This document shows, in pieces, positions 7,575 through 16,834 of a DNA stretch of 64,000 nt. Origin of the DNA: an uncultured Campylobacter sp. (lineage in GTDB: Bacteria; Campylobacterota; Campylobacteria; Campylobacterales; Campylobacteraceae); the NCBI RefSeq assembly GCF_938039245.1, contig NZ_CALHVN010000056.1, forward strand, positions 24,548 to 88,547, read 5' to 3'. The number at the start of each line of letters is the position of its first letter. The first letter of the stretch is position 1. The notes beneath the pieces are model-generated. The model was not told where the DNA came from and did not search any database. It was given only the letters and a program-made list of their open reading frames with translations. The position numbers and the translations under genes were made by a program.

Positions 7575-7649
7575 TGGTGACCCATACGAGACTCGAACTC
7601 GTGTTACCAACGTGAGAGGCTGGTGTCCTAACCGCTAGACGAATGGGCC
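7575..7649 (-). tRNA. tRNA-Glu (anticodon CTC)
   Basis: A 75-base cloverleaf. The acceptor arms GGCCCAT / ATGGGTC pair, the anticodon stem CCAGC/GTTGG closes the loop CTCTCAC with anticodon CTC, and the T-arm GTTCGAGTC and encoded CCA are present. TATAAT lies at 7677-7682, about 27 bases upstream of the 5' end. Confidence 0.95.
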
Positions 7650-7913
7650 AACAAAGGATACAAAACGTAAGTTGGGATTATAACCAAATAAACTTAAACT
7701 AAGATTGTTTGAGGCGTTTACAGTTACCGTAAAAGCATGATATGTTTTTTGGCATACCACGATCTCTCAAACATTCTAATAGAAACTATGACAAAATATT
7801 CTAAATTGTACTGTTCGTTTCTTCATTGTTATTTTATCCAAACCCCAGTTAGCTACGCTAGTAGATACGTCTTAAATTTGCATATCTCTCGCCGCTACTT
7901 ACTCAAAAAGCCT
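7650..7913. other. Intergenic, tRNA-Glu promoter only
   Basis: Between tRNA-Glu and the mfr terminator I see only the tRNA promoter (TATAAT at 7677-7682, minus strand). A 66-codon frame here has no ribosome site and no protein-like character. Confidence 0.6.
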
Positions 7914-7956
7914 AAAAACGGACGAAGTAAAGGCTAAACATAGCCCGCTTCGTCCG
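7914..7956 (-). terminator. Intrinsic terminator of the mfr operon
   Basis: On the minus strand CGGACGAAG (7956-7948) pairs with CTTCGTCCG (7927-7919). An inner GGCTA/TAGCC stem sits inside the loop, and TTTTT (7918-7914) follows. It lies 16 bases after the mfrE stop. Confidence 0.85.
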
Positions 7957-7971
7957 CAAAAATCATCAAAT

Positions 7972-8841
7972 TTAGCCTACTTTGACGCTATTGGTGTTTA
8001 CGATATTATGCTCAAAGCCAAGCTGTTCTTTGCTAAGTCCTAGCGCAAGGCCCACTAGCTGCGAGAGGTGGATGATAGGCACTCTGGCATCAGAGTTTTG
8101 TACGTCTTGATAACGCTCCTGATAGATATCAAGCTGCATTTGGCAGAGCGGGCACGGCGTAACGATGCAGTCCGCGCCGTTTTCGTCGGCATTATTTACT
8201 ATTTGACTGGACATTTTTTGCACCGATTTTACGGCCGGATAGCTCGCGTGAAAACCGCAGCAGTCAAGTCTTTTTTCAAACGGTACTATTTTAGCGCCAA
8301 GAGCCTCTACGACGGTTTCAAAGCTTTTTGGATTTACCGAGCTTTCGCGGTTTTGGGTGGCTTTTTCGGGACGCAGGCTATGACAACCGTAAAATAGCGC
8401 GACCTTTAAATTTGAAAGCGGCTTAACGACTTTAGCCCTTAGCGTTTCTACGTTTTGATAAAGCACCCAAAGCAGGCTGGTTACGTCCGTAGTGCCTTGA
8501 TACTGCATGTTGCCCTTGGCTAGGAAGGTATTTATCCTATCTTTTTGACCGCGGTCAAGCGCCGTTTTGGCTCTCGTTAGCGTAAGGAAGCAAGTGCTGC
8601 ACGTAGTTAGCACGGGCATATTCATGCCTTCAGCCAGAGCTAAATTTCTAGCGTTAGCTACCAGCGTAGCGATAGGATCGACGTCTTGAGCTTGCGTGGC
8701 GCCGCAGCAGCTCCAGCCTTTGATCTCGTGTAGTTTGATGCCCAGTATCGGCGCGATAGCTTCCAGCGATATTTTAGACTCTTTTGCCGCTTGACTTAGG
8801 ACGCATCCCGGAAAAAAAGCAAATTCATTTTGTGCGCTCAT
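7972..8841 (-). CDS. mfrE: Methylmenaquinol:fumarate reductase, subunit E
   Basis: A 289-aa protein with two CCG domains, the cysteine-rich repeats of heterodisulfide-reductase subunit B and of the membrane-anchor subunit of epsilonproteobacterial fumarate reductases. The first repeat has CVLSQ ... GWSCCGAT ... CSTC. The second has FYGCHSLRP ... LDCCGFHAS ... TPCPLCQ. It should attach the MfrAB pair to the membrane and pass electrons from 8-methylmenaquinol. There is no obvious transmembrane helix. It is the last gene of mfrABE, three bases after mfrB. An older name in the family is SdhC-like. Confidence 0.88.
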   Translation of the reverse strand: MSAQNEFAFFPGCVLSQAAKESKISLEAIAPILGIKLHEIKGWSCCGATQAQDVDPIATLVANARNLALAEGMNMPVLTTCSTCFLTLTRAKTALDRGQKDRINTFLAKGNMQYQGTTDVTSLLWVLYQNVETLRAKVVKPLSNLKVALFYGCHSLRPEKATQNRESSVNPKSFETVVEALGAKIVPFEKRLDCCGFHASYPAVKSVQKMSSQIVNNADENGADCIVTPCPLCQMQLDIYQERYQDVQNSDARVPIIHLSQLVGLALGLSKEQLGFEHNIVNTNSVKVG

Positions 8842-8844
8842 CTT

Positions 8845-9807
8845 TTACTCCTTATCCGCGGCGGCGCGCGCGGCTTTTATCATTTCTACCAACTCTTTAT
8901 GACCCTCGATGTCCTCTTCGCCGAATACGTGCAAAGGATTCATCTTGCCCGCACCCATTAGTTTTAGCGCGATATCGGTTTTACTTACGGCCATGGCGCC
9001 TTCGCTTCTAAGGGCGAGTAAAATTTCATTTAGCCTGCCCGAGCCCTCGACCAGGTCGGTAAGGAAGGCGTTAGCGTGATCCGGGCCTTCGCCGGTATTT
9101 ATGCCTTGTTTTTGCGTAAAGACTCTAAGCGCTGCTATATCGTCGGCTGCGCTTATGCCTTTAGGGCAGCGGTCGGCGCACTCTTGGCAGTGTACGCAGT
9201 TCCACAGACCGCCTAAAACCGCAGCCTTGGCGTGCAGCATCGGGTCTTTACCCCTAGAGTCAAACGTCGCTCTGTGCGCGTGAGTGAAAACAAAAGGCTC
9301 CATATAGTCGCTGCTATCAGCCGTTAGTTTGCTACACTCAGATGCGCAGCATCCGCATAGGATGCAGTCCCACTGCTTTTGGATTCTGTCGTACTCGGCC
9401 TGCGTTTGTTTACAGCCTTTTTCGGCAGAAAACTCATCCTTAGGGATAAAGGTCGGGCGGATCTTTCTTAAATTTTCGATAGAGGGCTCCCAGTCTACGA
9501 CCAGATCGGAGATCACTCTAAAATTTGCTAGCGGGGAGATCGTTATGACCTCTGGATTGTCGTATGTCGCTAGTAGCTCTTCCATCTTTTCGTCGCAAGC
9601 TAGCACCGAGTGTCCGTTTACCCTCACGCCGCAAGCTCCACAGATAGCCGATCGGCAAGATGCGGTAAAATTTAACGTTGCGTCCAAATTTTGCTTGATA
9701 AATAGCAAAAGCGATAGCAAAGTCTTGCCCTCTATATCTTTTTTATCCACGACGTAGGCTTGTTTGTAGTGTTGCGTACCGTCGTATCTGTCTATGATTA
9801 TTTTCAT
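8845..9807 (-). CDS. mfrB: Methylmenaquinol:fumarate reductase iron-sulfur subunit
   Basis: A 320-aa iron-sulfur subunit. It has a plant-type [2Fe-2S] site (CRSAICGACGVRVNGHSVLAC, residues about 50-70) and two ferredoxin-like clusters, CILCGCCASECSK and CVHCQECADRCPKG, carrying [4Fe-4S]/[3Fe-4S] centres. It relays electrons between MfrE and the flavin of MfrA. Its ATG overlaps the mfrA stop by four bases, so the two are translationally coupled. It is longer than typical SdhB/FrdB (about 240 aa), which is normal for the Mfr group. Confidence 0.92.
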   Translation of the reverse strand: MKIIIDRYDGTQHYKQAYVVDKKDIEGKTLLSLLLFIKQNLDATLNFTASCRSAICGACGVRVNGHSVLACDEKMEELLATYDNPEVITISPLANFRVISDLVVDWEPSIENLRKIRPTFIPKDEFSAEKGCKQTQAEYDRIQKQWDCILCGCCASECSKLTADSSDYMEPFVFTHAHRATFDSRGKDPMLHAKAAVLGGLWNCVHCQECADRCPKGISAADDIAALRVFTQKQGINTGEGPDHANAFLTDLVEGSGRLNEILLALRSEGAMAVSKTDIALKLMGAGKMNPLHVFGEEDIEGHKELVEMIKAARAAADKE

Positions 9808-11690
9808 TGCGGTTTCCTTCCGTCAAGCGAGAATTCCGTGACTACGACGTTTTTATAACCAAGCTCTAGCTTGCCGTCGTTTAGCGTCACGATGCTATGT
9901 TTTAAGAAATTTACGTCGTCTCGTTTAGGGTAGTCCTCCCTAGTGTGAGCGCCTCTGCTCTCCAGCCTTTTACGCGCGGCCAAACAGGCGCAGCGAGATA
10001 GTAGGATCAAATTTCCCAGCTCCACGTAGTCGGTAAAGGCCGTATTCATAACCGGATTTGCGTTTGGTACGCTTAGCTTATCGTAGCGAGCTTGTATATC
10101 CTCTAGCGCTTTTTCTAGGACATCTAGCTTGTCCTGGGTTCTAAAGATACCCATATTATCCCAGTTTTGTTTGCCTAGCTCCTCGCGCAGGAGATACATT
10201 TCGTTTGCTTCGCCTTTGCCGTTTGCGACTTTTTTAAATTTCTCTCGCCATTTTTTAGCTAGCTCTTCGGTGTTTTTGCCACTACCAAAACTAGCCGTTT
10301 TGGCATACGCGCTAGCTCCCTTGCCGGCTAGCTGACCCGTTACTACCGCATCCGAGAGCGAATTTCCTCCGAGACGATTAGCTCCGTGGATAGAGACGCA
10401 CGATGCCTCGCCGCCCACGTAAAGACCTGGCATCTTCGTGCTCATATCGTCAAATTTATCCACCTCTATGCCGCCCATCGAGTAGTGCGCGGTAGGCCTG
10501 ATCGGCACCGGCTGCTCTACTAGGTCTAAATTTTCAAAAAGCAGTGCGGTGTGTCTGATTTTAGGCAGTTTTTTCATTATGGTTTCTTTGCCTAGATGCC
10601 TAACGTCGATGAGTACGTATGAGCCCAGCCCCTCGCCGTAGCCGCGCCCCTCGCGGATCTCGGTCTCGATAGCGCGAGCCACGACGTCGCGAGGAGCTAA
10701 CTCCATCTTCTCGTGGTAGTTTTTCATAAATCTCTCGCCTTTGTTGTTTAGCAGATATCCGCCCTCGCCGCGAGCCGCCTCCGTGATGAGAGTACCGCCG
10801 TTTGCCACGCCGGTCGGGTGAAACTGTATCATCTCGGGGTCTTCAAACCCAAGACCCGCTCGCACCGCAGCCGCTACGCCGTCGCCAGTGGCGATATAGG
10901 GCACCGAGGTTCTGTTGTAAAATATCCTCGTATACCCGCCCGTAGCCACCACGAGAGCCTTGCAAAGCACGGGAGTGATATCTCCGGTTTGGAGATTGCG
11001 CAGCACTACACCTTCGCATTTGCCGTCCTCTACGCCGATATCTAGCAGCTCGTAGTCCATTAGAAATTTAACGTCGTTGCTAACCGCCTCGTCAAAACAG
11101 GCATGCATAACTATGTGGCCGGTTTTATCCGCCGAGTAATTACATCTGCGCTTTGAGGCGCCGCCCATCATCCTTTGCGCTACGCCGCCCGGTACGTCGC
11201 CTTTTTTAGCATCTACGCCGCCGCTTGGATTTCTGGAAAATAGCGTGCCGATATAGTCCATCTCGGCTATCGCTTTGCCGGCTAGCTCGCAAAATTTGAT
11301 CGCTGCATCCTGATCTACTAGATATGCGCCGCCTTTAACCGTGTCGTAGGCATGCAGCTTATACGAGTCGCCGTCAGAAAAATTCGTCACGCCGTTTATA
11401 CCGCCCTCGGCCATACAGGTGGCGTTTCTTGAGGGCATCATTTTAGTAGCTACGATGACGCTAAGTTCCGGGGCGGCTTTTCTAGCGGCAACCGCTGCGC
11501 GCAGTCCGGCGCCGCCCGAGCCGATGATGAGAATATCGCAAGAAGGAAGCCCGTTAGCCTTACCGCTAAAAGCCTCTTTTTTAGAAGCTTTTTTGCTTGG
11601 CTTTTTGTCGTCGCAGCCGCTAAGCGTCAAAGCTCCGACGCCGATACAGGCTCCTTGCAAAAACCTTCTTCTGGATAAATTTTCGTTCAT
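9804..11690 (-). CDS. mfrA: Methylmenaquinol:fumarate reductase flavoprotein, Tat-exported
   Basis: A 628-aa periplasmic flavoprotein that reduces fumarate (and in relatives crotonate or mesaconate). The twin-arginine signal SRRRFLQG, followed by a hydrophobic stretch, separates it from cytoplasmic FrdA. The FAD-binding GSGGAGLRAAVAAR comes next, with the family's FAD-histidine region, HPTG, the active-site GANRLGGNSL and the HYSMGGIEVD patch. The start at 11690 has AAAGGAT upstream and places the twin arginines at residues 7-9; an ATG at 11714 is less likely. First gene of the operon. Confidence 0.92.
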   Translation of the reverse strand: MNENLSRRRFLQGACIGVGALTLSGCDDKKPSKKASKKEAFSGKANGLPSCDILIIGSGGAGLRAAVAARKAAPELSVIVATKMMPSRNATCMAEGGINGVTNFSDGDSYKLHAYDTVKGGAYLVDQDAAIKFCELAGKAIAEMDYIGTLFSRNPSGGVDAKKGDVPGGVAQRMMGGASKRRCNYSADKTGHIVMHACFDEAVSNDVKFLMDYELLDIGVEDGKCEGVVLRNLQTGDITPVLCKALVVATGGYTRIFYNRTSVPYIATGDGVAAAVRAGLGFEDPEMIQFHPTGVANGGTLITEAARGEGGYLLNNKGERFMKNYHEKMELAPRDVVARAIETEIREGRGYGEGLGSYVLIDVRHLGKETIMKKLPKIRHTALLFENLDLVEQPVPIRPTAHYSMGGIEVDKFDDMSTKMPGLYVGGEASCVSIHGANRLGGNSLSDAVVTGQLAGKGASAYAKTASFGSGKNTEELAKKWREKFKKVANGKGEANEMYLLREELGKQNWDNMGIFRTQDKLDVLEKALEDIQARYDKLSVPNANPVMNTAFTDYVELGNLILLSRCACLAARKRLESRGAHTREDYPKRDDVNFLKHSIVTLNDGKLELGYKNVVVTEFSLDGRKPQ

Positions 11691-11797
11691 TTGGTATCCT
11701 TTGTTTAAACTCAAATTTCGCCGAAATTCTAGTTTATTATTACAAGCCTTTATCGCGCGGATAAAGACGCCTTAATCTTGTGCCTTTCTGAGACGGA

Positions 11798-11803
11798 ATT
11801 ATA
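11798..11803 (-). promoter_or_regulatory. Likely -10 element of the mfr promoter
   Basis: TATAAT on the minus strand within GTATTATAATTCC, with a long A/T run just upstream, as is usual for Campylobacter sigma70 promoters that lack a clear -35. This leaves a leader of about 100 bases before mfrA. Confidence 0.55.
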
Positions 11804-12203
11804 ATACTTTTTTTTTAAAAAAATATTAATATTACACCGTTTATAAACTAAAAATTTAAAAATATTTTATCATCTAGGTATAAATTTTGAAATCAAATTT
11901 CAATCGCATACCAAATGCCCAATCGTGGATTATGCCGCGATTTTGATAATTTCGGCTAAAATTCGTAAATTTACATAAATGCGATTTTACCGATATTAAA
12001 TCAGATAAATTTGCTCTTATTAGCGGCATAAATAGACTAAAAAGTCAAATTTAAAGCATTTGATAAATTTGCTTTTCGTATTTTGCGCGCTTTCATTTAA
12101 GCAAATAAAAGAAAATATCACGTAAATATCACAAAATCCACGTTTTTTAAATTTAAGCAGTTTTTTTATACAATCATTTAAATTTAAAACCGCGGAAAAT
12201 AAT
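11804..12203. other. Divergent AT-rich intergenic region
   Basis: About 400 bases between the mfr promoter and the leftmost base of the MFS gene. It is very A/T-rich with several AAATTT words. No gene, repeat or clear plus-strand promoter was picked out. Confidence 0.5.
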
Positions 12204-13409
12204 ATGAAATTTATCCCCAAAACATTACCTTTCGTAGAATTTATCGCGCTTATGGCGCTTCTAACCTCGCTTGGAGCGATGAGCACCGACGCGATGCTGC
12301 CTGCACTCATGCAAATGGGCCTGGATCTTGGCGTGACGCAGATAAACCAAACCCAGCTCGTCATCTCCTCGATGTTTGCGGGCTTTGCTGCCGGGCAGAT
12401 ATTTTACGGGCCGCTTAGCGACTTTATCGGGCGACGAAACGCCGTGCTAATAGCGCTTGCGATATTTACGGCGAGCTCCTTTATCTCAGTCGTCACGAGC
12501 GATTTTACCGCGCTTTTAACGAGCAGATTTTTTCAGGGACTAGGCGCTGCGGGCCCTAGGATCATCGCGATGGCGCTTATCCGCGATCTTTACGAGGGAC
12601 GCGCGATGGCTCGCGTGATGAGCTTTATCGCGGCCGTCTTCATCATCGTGCCCGCACTAGCTCCCATCATCGGCGGCTTTATTTTTAAAATTTATAGTTG
12701 GCGCAGCATATTTTTGATGCTTACTTTTATGGGGTTTGCGTGCTTAGCGTGGTTTGGACTGCGTCAGAGCGAGACCCTGCCCGCGCAAAATCGCAATAAA
12801 TTTAGCCTAAATTTGATAAAAACCGAAGCTGCGCACGTCGTGAAAAACAGGCGAACAGCAGGCTATACGATAGTTTTAGGGCTGATTTTTGGGATGTTTT
12901 TGAGCTATATCAGCACCGCTCAGCAGATTTTCGAGGTGAGTTACAAGCTGGGCGACGAGTTTCCTATCTATTTTGCGATAAATGCCCTAGCTCTGGGTGC
13001 CGCGTCGATGATAAACGCAAAGCTCGTGATGATCTACGGCATGCGCTACCTCAGCATGCGCGCTATGGGGACCTTTTGCGTTATAGCGGTCGCGTTTTTG
13101 CCGATCGTCGTCGCGTATGACGGAGTGCCGCCGCTGTGGGCTTTTATGGCATTTTGCATGAGTAGCTTTTTTTGCGTGAGCATACTTTTTGGCAACCTAA
13201 ACGCGATGGCGATGGAGCCAATGGGCAAGATCGCGGGCATGGCGGCCGCGCTAATCGGCTCGGTTTCGACCTTTATCTCGCTTCCTATCGGCGTCGCGAC
13301 CGGGCAGCTGTTTGACGGTACGCTGCTACCGATGGTTGCGAGCTTTGCGGTTATCGGTGCGGCGGCGTTTGCGCTGCTTTATAGGACTTCAAAGATTTCT
13401 GAAGAGTAA
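12204..13409 (+). CDS. Bcr/CflA-family MFS drug exporter
   Basis: A 401-aa major facilitator with about 12 membrane helices. The N-terminal ALMALLTSLGAMSTDAMLPALMQMG is the Bcr/CflA hallmark, and the family's loop 2-3 motif is GPLSDFIGRRNAVLIAL. FQGLGAAGPRIIAMALIRDLYEGRAMARVMS matches motif B and following segments of these proton-driven antiporters. Substrates in the family include bicyclomycin, chloramphenicol and sulfonamides, but the substrate here is unknown. It is a single gene, divergent from mfrABE, followed by its own terminator. Confidence 0.9.
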   Translation: MKFIPKTLPFVEFIALMALLTSLGAMSTDAMLPALMQMGLDLGVTQINQTQLVISSMFAGFAAGQIFYGPLSDFIGRRNAVLIALAIFTASSFISVVTSDFTALLTSRFFQGLGAAGPRIIAMALIRDLYEGRAMARVMSFIAAVFIIVPALAPIIGGFIFKIYSWRSIFLMLTFMGFACLAWFGLRQSETLPAQNRNKFSLNLIKTEAAHVVKNRRTAGYTIVLGLIFGMFLSYISTAQQIFEVSYKLGDEFPIYFAINALALGAASMINAKLVMIYGMRYLSMRAMGTFCVIAVAFLPIVVAYDGVPPLWAFMAFCMSSFFCVSILFGNLNAMAMEPMGKIAGMAAALIGSVSTFISLPIGVATGQLFDGTLLPMVASFAVIGAAAFALLYRTSKISEE

Positions 13410-13418
13410 ATTTACGCA

Positions 13419-13463
13419 GGCCGGATTTGATCAAATTTGAGCGGTAAATTCGGCCGCCTTTTT
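13419..13463 (+). terminator. Intrinsic terminator after the MFS gene
   Basis: GGCCGGATTT (13419-13428) pairs with AAATTCGGCC (13446-13455) with one G-T pair. The stem is followed by GCC and TTTTT. Confidence 0.75.
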
Positions 13464-13547
13464 GTTTATTTTAGATAACCTAGCCTTCCGCAAAAGCGGC
13501 TTATAAAGCAAATTTGCGCTATTATTTCGCAAATTTAAAGGCAAGAT

Positions 13548-13904
13548 ATGAAACCAAAATACGACTTTTTCAAAAACTCCAAATTTGCATTCGAGGGGCT
13601 TGCCGCGATGCTAAAAAACGAGGCGGCGTTTCGCTTTGAGCTTTGCATAATCATTCCGCTCGCGCTAGTTTCGCTATTTTTACCCGTTTCCGCCGCGCAG
13701 CACGCCCTACTGATCGCCGTTTTCGGCCTTGTTTTGATCTGCGAGTGCCTAAATACCGCGATCGAAGCGGTAGTCGATCTTGTTTCGCCCGATTTTCATC
13801 CGCTAGCTAAAATCGCCAAAGACTGCGCCTCCGCCGCCGTTTGTCTTTCTATCGGCACGGCTGCGATAACTTGGACGTGGGCTATTTTTTCGCTATTTTT
13901 TTAA
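13548..13904 (+). CDS. dgkA: Diacylglycerol kinase
   Basis: A 118-aa membrane enzyme with three predicted helices, the normal DgkA size. It phosphorylates diacylglycerol to phosphatidic acid, recycling lipid left over from envelope-modifying reactions. The active-site stretch CECLNTAIEAVVDLVS and the KDCASAAV motif near helix 3 are clear, as is the N-terminal EAAFRFEL. An AAGG site precedes the ATG. The next gene is a phosphoethanolamine transferase whose reaction releases diacylglycerol, so the pairing makes functional sense. Confidence 0.93.
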   Translation: MKPKYDFFKNSKFAFEGLAAMLKNEAAFRFELCIIIPLALVSLFLPVSAAQHALLIAVFGLVLICECLNTAIEAVVDLVSPDFHPLAKIAKDCASAAVCLSIGTAAITWTWAIFSLFF

Positions 13905-14230
13905 GAGCTGGGCGAAATTTGACGGCAAAAGCGGTAGCGACTTTACGCTAGTCGGGTCTTAAATTTGCGCCGAATTTAACTGGCAGCTAAAAAGCAAGCT
14001 ACGCCGCCAAATCTCAAAAATCCGTCATTTGGCTAGCTGGACGCGTAAAATTTATAAAAATACGGCTAAATTTAACCGCAAAACCGCACAAACGCGCCGC
14101 CGTTTGTAAAACCAGCAAGAAAGCAAGCTGCGAAAATTTAACCCGTCTGGCGCCAAAATCGCGCTGAATGACTAAAGCTTTAAGCTTTTTTTGGATAAAG
14201 TTTCACTCTTATTATCAGTTTAGGAAAACT
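13905..14230. other. Intergenic region between dgkA and eptC
   Basis: About 325 bases carrying repeated AAATTT words and AGCAAGCT-type short repeats. No gene or clear promoter or terminator. A 21-codon upstream extension of the next frame lies at its right end but has no ribosome-binding site. Confidence 0.5.
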
Positions 14231-15763
14231 ATGAAGCTACATATTTCTTGGTTTAAATTTACGCTTTTAAACGCCGTTTTTATCGCCGCGCTAAATTTCG
14301 GGCTGTTTAATTTTATTTATTCAAGGCTTAGCTTTGAAGCTCATCCGCTGACGGCCGCAAGCCTGCCGGTTATATATTTTTCGCTGCTTTGCGCGCTGTT
14401 TTCGCTCGTTTTTTTACCCTATCTAGCTAAGCCGGTTAGCATCGCTGCGATTGCCATTACGTGCGCTAGTAGCTACTTCATGCAAAGCTACGGTATCATA
14501 ATCGATAGCGAAATGATAAGAAACGTCGCGCAAACGGACGCGGGAGAGGTATTAAGCTTTTTAAATCCAAAACTCGTTTGCTATATGCTATTTTTGGGCG
14601 TTTTGCCCTGCCTTTTGGTTGCGTTTACGAGGATAGAGTACGGCGGTGCAAGGCGGCATATAAAGATCAAATTTTTAACATTTGCAGGCTTTTTTGCGCT
14701 CGCGGCGGGGCTATTTTTTTCGCAAACTAAGTCCATAATCCCGTTTTTTCGCGAAAATAGCTTCATCAGAGCCTACAACCTGCCGTTTTATCCGATTTAC
14801 GCGACGCAAAAATATATAAAACTCGAGTTTTTTAAGCCCGAATTTAAGCAAATCGGTCTAGACGCTACGATGAAACCAAGCGACGAACGACGGCTAATGG
14901 TGCTAATCGTCGGCGAAACGGCTCGCGCGAAAAACTACTCGCTCGGCGGATATGCCAAAAACGACACGAATTTTTACACGAAAAATGAGCCGAATTTAGT
15001 CTATTTTAGCGACGCTCGCTCGTGCGGAACAGCTACGGCGGTCTCGCTGCCGTGCCTGTTCTCAAAGTCCACGAGAAAAGAATACAGTAGCAAAGAATTT
15101 AGCGAAAACGCGCTTGATATCCTAAGACGCGTGGGCGTCAAGGTCGTGTGGCTAGGCAACAACTCGGGCAAGTGCAAGGGCGTTTGCGACCGCTTGGACG
15201 CCGGCGACGTCGAGTATTTTGACGCGGGATATGATACGAATATGCTGCCCTCCCTAAAAAAACGTCTCGAAAATCTCGCGCAAAACGAGATCATCGTCCT
15301 ACACCTGCAAGGCTCGCACGGCCCGGCCTACTACGCGCGCTATCCGAGCGAATTTCGCAAATTTACCCCGACTTGCGACACGAGCGAGCTTAGCTCCTGC
15401 GATAGCGATAGCATCGTAAACACCTACGACAACACGCTGCTTTTTACGGATTTTTTTATTGACGAGGTGATAAAGGCGGTCAAGGCCGCAGGCGGCGATA
15501 AAAGCGCGGTTTGGTACTTCTCAGATCACGGCGAGAGCCTGGGCGAAAACGGCATCTACCTGCACGGCATGCCCTACGCCATCGCTCCCGAGACGCAAAA
15601 ACACATCCCTATGATGGCGTATACGAACGATGAAGCGACGCTAGCTCGTCTGCGCGCGCAAAAAGACGAAGCCGTCTCGCACGATAATGTTTTTAGCTCG
15701 TTGCTGGGGTTTTTTGGGGTAGAGACAAGAGAATATGATAAAAAACTAGACATCTTTAATTAA
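14231..15763 (+). CDS. eptC: Phosphoethanolamine transferase, EptA/EptC type
   Basis: A 510-aa inner-membrane enzyme that transfers phosphoethanolamine from phosphatidylethanolamine to lipid A; in C. jejuni EptC also modifies the flagellar rod protein FlgG. About five N-terminal helices precede a periplasmic sulfatase-fold domain. The metal ligand Glu is in LIVGETARAKNYS, the nucleophile is the second Thr of SCGTATAVSLPC, and the zinc site is SDHGESLGENG. The start at 14231 has TTTAGGAAAACT upstream; a longer frame from 14168 lacks any such site. Such modification lowers sensitivity to polymyxin-type peptides. Confidence 0.9.
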   Translation: MKLHISWFKFTLLNAVFIAALNFGLFNFIYSRLSFEAHPLTAASLPVIYFSLLCALFSLVFLPYLAKPVSIAAIAITCASSYFMQSYGIIIDSEMIRNVAQTDAGEVLSFLNPKLVCYMLFLGVLPCLLVAFTRIEYGGARRHIKIKFLTFAGFFALAAGLFFSQTKSIIPFFRENSFIRAYNLPFYPIYATQKYIKLEFFKPEFKQIGLDATMKPSDERRLMVLIVGETARAKNYSLGGYAKNDTNFYTKNEPNLVYFSDARSCGTATAVSLPCLFSKSTRKEYSSKEFSENALDILRRVGVKVVWLGNNSGKCKGVCDRLDAGDVEYFDAGYDTNMLPSLKKRLENLAQNEIIVLHLQGSHGPAYYARYPSEFRKFTPTCDTSELSSCDSDSIVNTYDNTLLFTDFFIDEVIKAVKAAGGDKSAVWYFSDHGESLGENGIYLHGMPYAIAPETQKHIPMMAYTNDEATLARLRAQKDEAVSHDNVFSSLLGFFGVETREYDKKLDIFN

Positions 15764-15856
15764 GCAATTTTGGCGGCTTGTCTTTTTGCCATATACTTCG
15801 TTGGATCTCGCTGCGGGCTGCAGTCACGTATTTGAGATGATTTTTGGGGTTGTGCA

Positions 15857-15907
15857 GATAAAATTTAGCGTAGGCTAGACATGTAGTCTGCCGAGCTAAA
15901 TTTTATC
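15857..15907. terminator. Long hairpin between convergent genes
   Basis: GATAAAATTTAGC (15857-15869) is exactly complementary to GCTAAATTTTATC (15895-15907). The interior also pairs (GGC-AGAC with GTCTGCC). It sits between the convergent ends of eptC and the FMN-binding protein gene, so it is probably a two-way transcript end. T-runs are weak. Confidence 0.5.
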
Positions 15908-15951
15908 AAGCTCCGCAAAAAGCACTCAAAAGACGAGCCGCTAAAATAAAA

Positions 15952-16359
15952 TCAATCTCTTTGCCAGACTATTTTCCTCCCAAACCCCAGCGCATTATGC
16001 GTAAATTTAACCCAGCCTAGGCTCAAAGCATAAAGGCTCGGGTTCATCGCCAAAGCGTAAGGAAAGCGCGCGAAGTAGATTTTCCTCTGCTGTGCGGTCG
16101 CGGGGGCAGCTAGAGCGCGAAACTGCACGCCTTCTATCTTGCCCACCACCTTCGTATCAAGCGCTACCGTGCCGGCTACGCAGGGCTCTGCTAAAAACGC
16201 CTTCACGTGAGCGCTCTCCTCGCTGCCAGCTACGATAAAAGCCAAATTTCCCTCGTCAAAGGCGTAAAAGCAACTTGCGCAGTATGGCTTGCCCTCGTCT
16301 AAAACCGCAAGGCTAAGCAGGTGCATCTTGCGGATAAATTTTAAAATTTTCTCATCCAT
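15952..16359 (-). CDS. Pyridoxamine 5'-phosphate oxidase-like FMN-binding protein
   Basis: A 135-aa protein with the split-barrel layout of the PNPOx-like family (YhbP/UPF0306 type): IRKMHLLSLAVLDEGKPYCASCFYAFD at the start, then FIVAGSEESAHVKAF and a VVGKIEGVQFRA strand. These proteins bind FMN or haem; the reaction is unknown. The C-terminus SLGWVKFTHNALGFGRKIVW resembles that of YhbP relatives. It starts 10 bases after the DUF1294 gene and is probably co-transcribed with it. Confidence 0.75.
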   Translation of the reverse strand: MDEKILKFIRKMHLLSLAVLDEGKPYCASCFYAFDEGNLAFIVAGSEESAHVKAFLAEPCVAGTVALDTKVVGKIEGVQFRALAAPATAQQRKIYFARFPYALAMNPSLYALSLGWVKFTHNALGFGRKIVWQRD

Positions 16360-16369
16360 TTTATCCGCC

Positions 16370-16747
16370 TTAAGCGCTAAAAATTTGAGCCAAATTTGCC
16401 GACAGCCGGCTAAAATTTAGCGCCAAAAAGCAAGCTAAAATCAGCCAGAAAACAAAGATAAAAAGCTCGGTTCTAACAAATTTAGCTCCCGCTTTTTCGC
16501 GTTTAAACAAAGCCACCCCAAGCCCCGCCGCAAAGCCGCCGATAAAGCTAAAATAGTGCACCGCCGCAGGCTTAACGAAGCTTGGCAGTTTGCCTGCAAA
16601 AAATAGCGAAAATATGGTAAGTGAGATCAAATTTGCCAGTAAAAAGTAAAACGCGACGACGGGAATTTGCGGGAAAAATCCGTGCAAAACAAAGCTCAAA
16701 ACGGTCGCGCTAATGAGCAAAAATACGCGCGCGGCAAAACAGCACAT
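16370..16747 (-). CDS. DUF1294 membrane protein
   Basis: A 125-aa protein with about four membrane helices. HYFSFIGGFAAGLGVALFKREKAGAKF matches the signature of DUF1294, where a glycine-rich helix is followed by a basic stretch. Function unknown. The second of two close ATGs (16747) is preferred because AAGGATGAAA lies before it; the first (16753) overlaps that site. Confidence 0.7.
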   Translation of the reverse strand: MCCFAARVFLLISATVLSFVLHGFFPQIPVVAFYFLLANLISLTIFSLFFAGKLPSFVKPAAVHYFSFIGGFAAGLGVALFKREKAGAKFVRTELFIFVFWLILACFLALNFSRLSANLAQIFSA

Positions 16748-16834
16748 TTTCATCCTTTTTTTGCGTGATTTTAGCGCAAGGGGTATTAAGAAAAAAGAAA
16801 TTTAGCCGATATAAAGCCAAAAGGACGGCAAATC

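Noticed and set aside
7737..7937. 66-codon frame after tRNA-Glu
   Set aside because: No ribosome site; it overlaps the mfr terminator.
12020..12364. 114-codon minus-strand frame
   Set aside because: Overlaps the start of the MFS gene and the AT-rich gap; no protein-like character.
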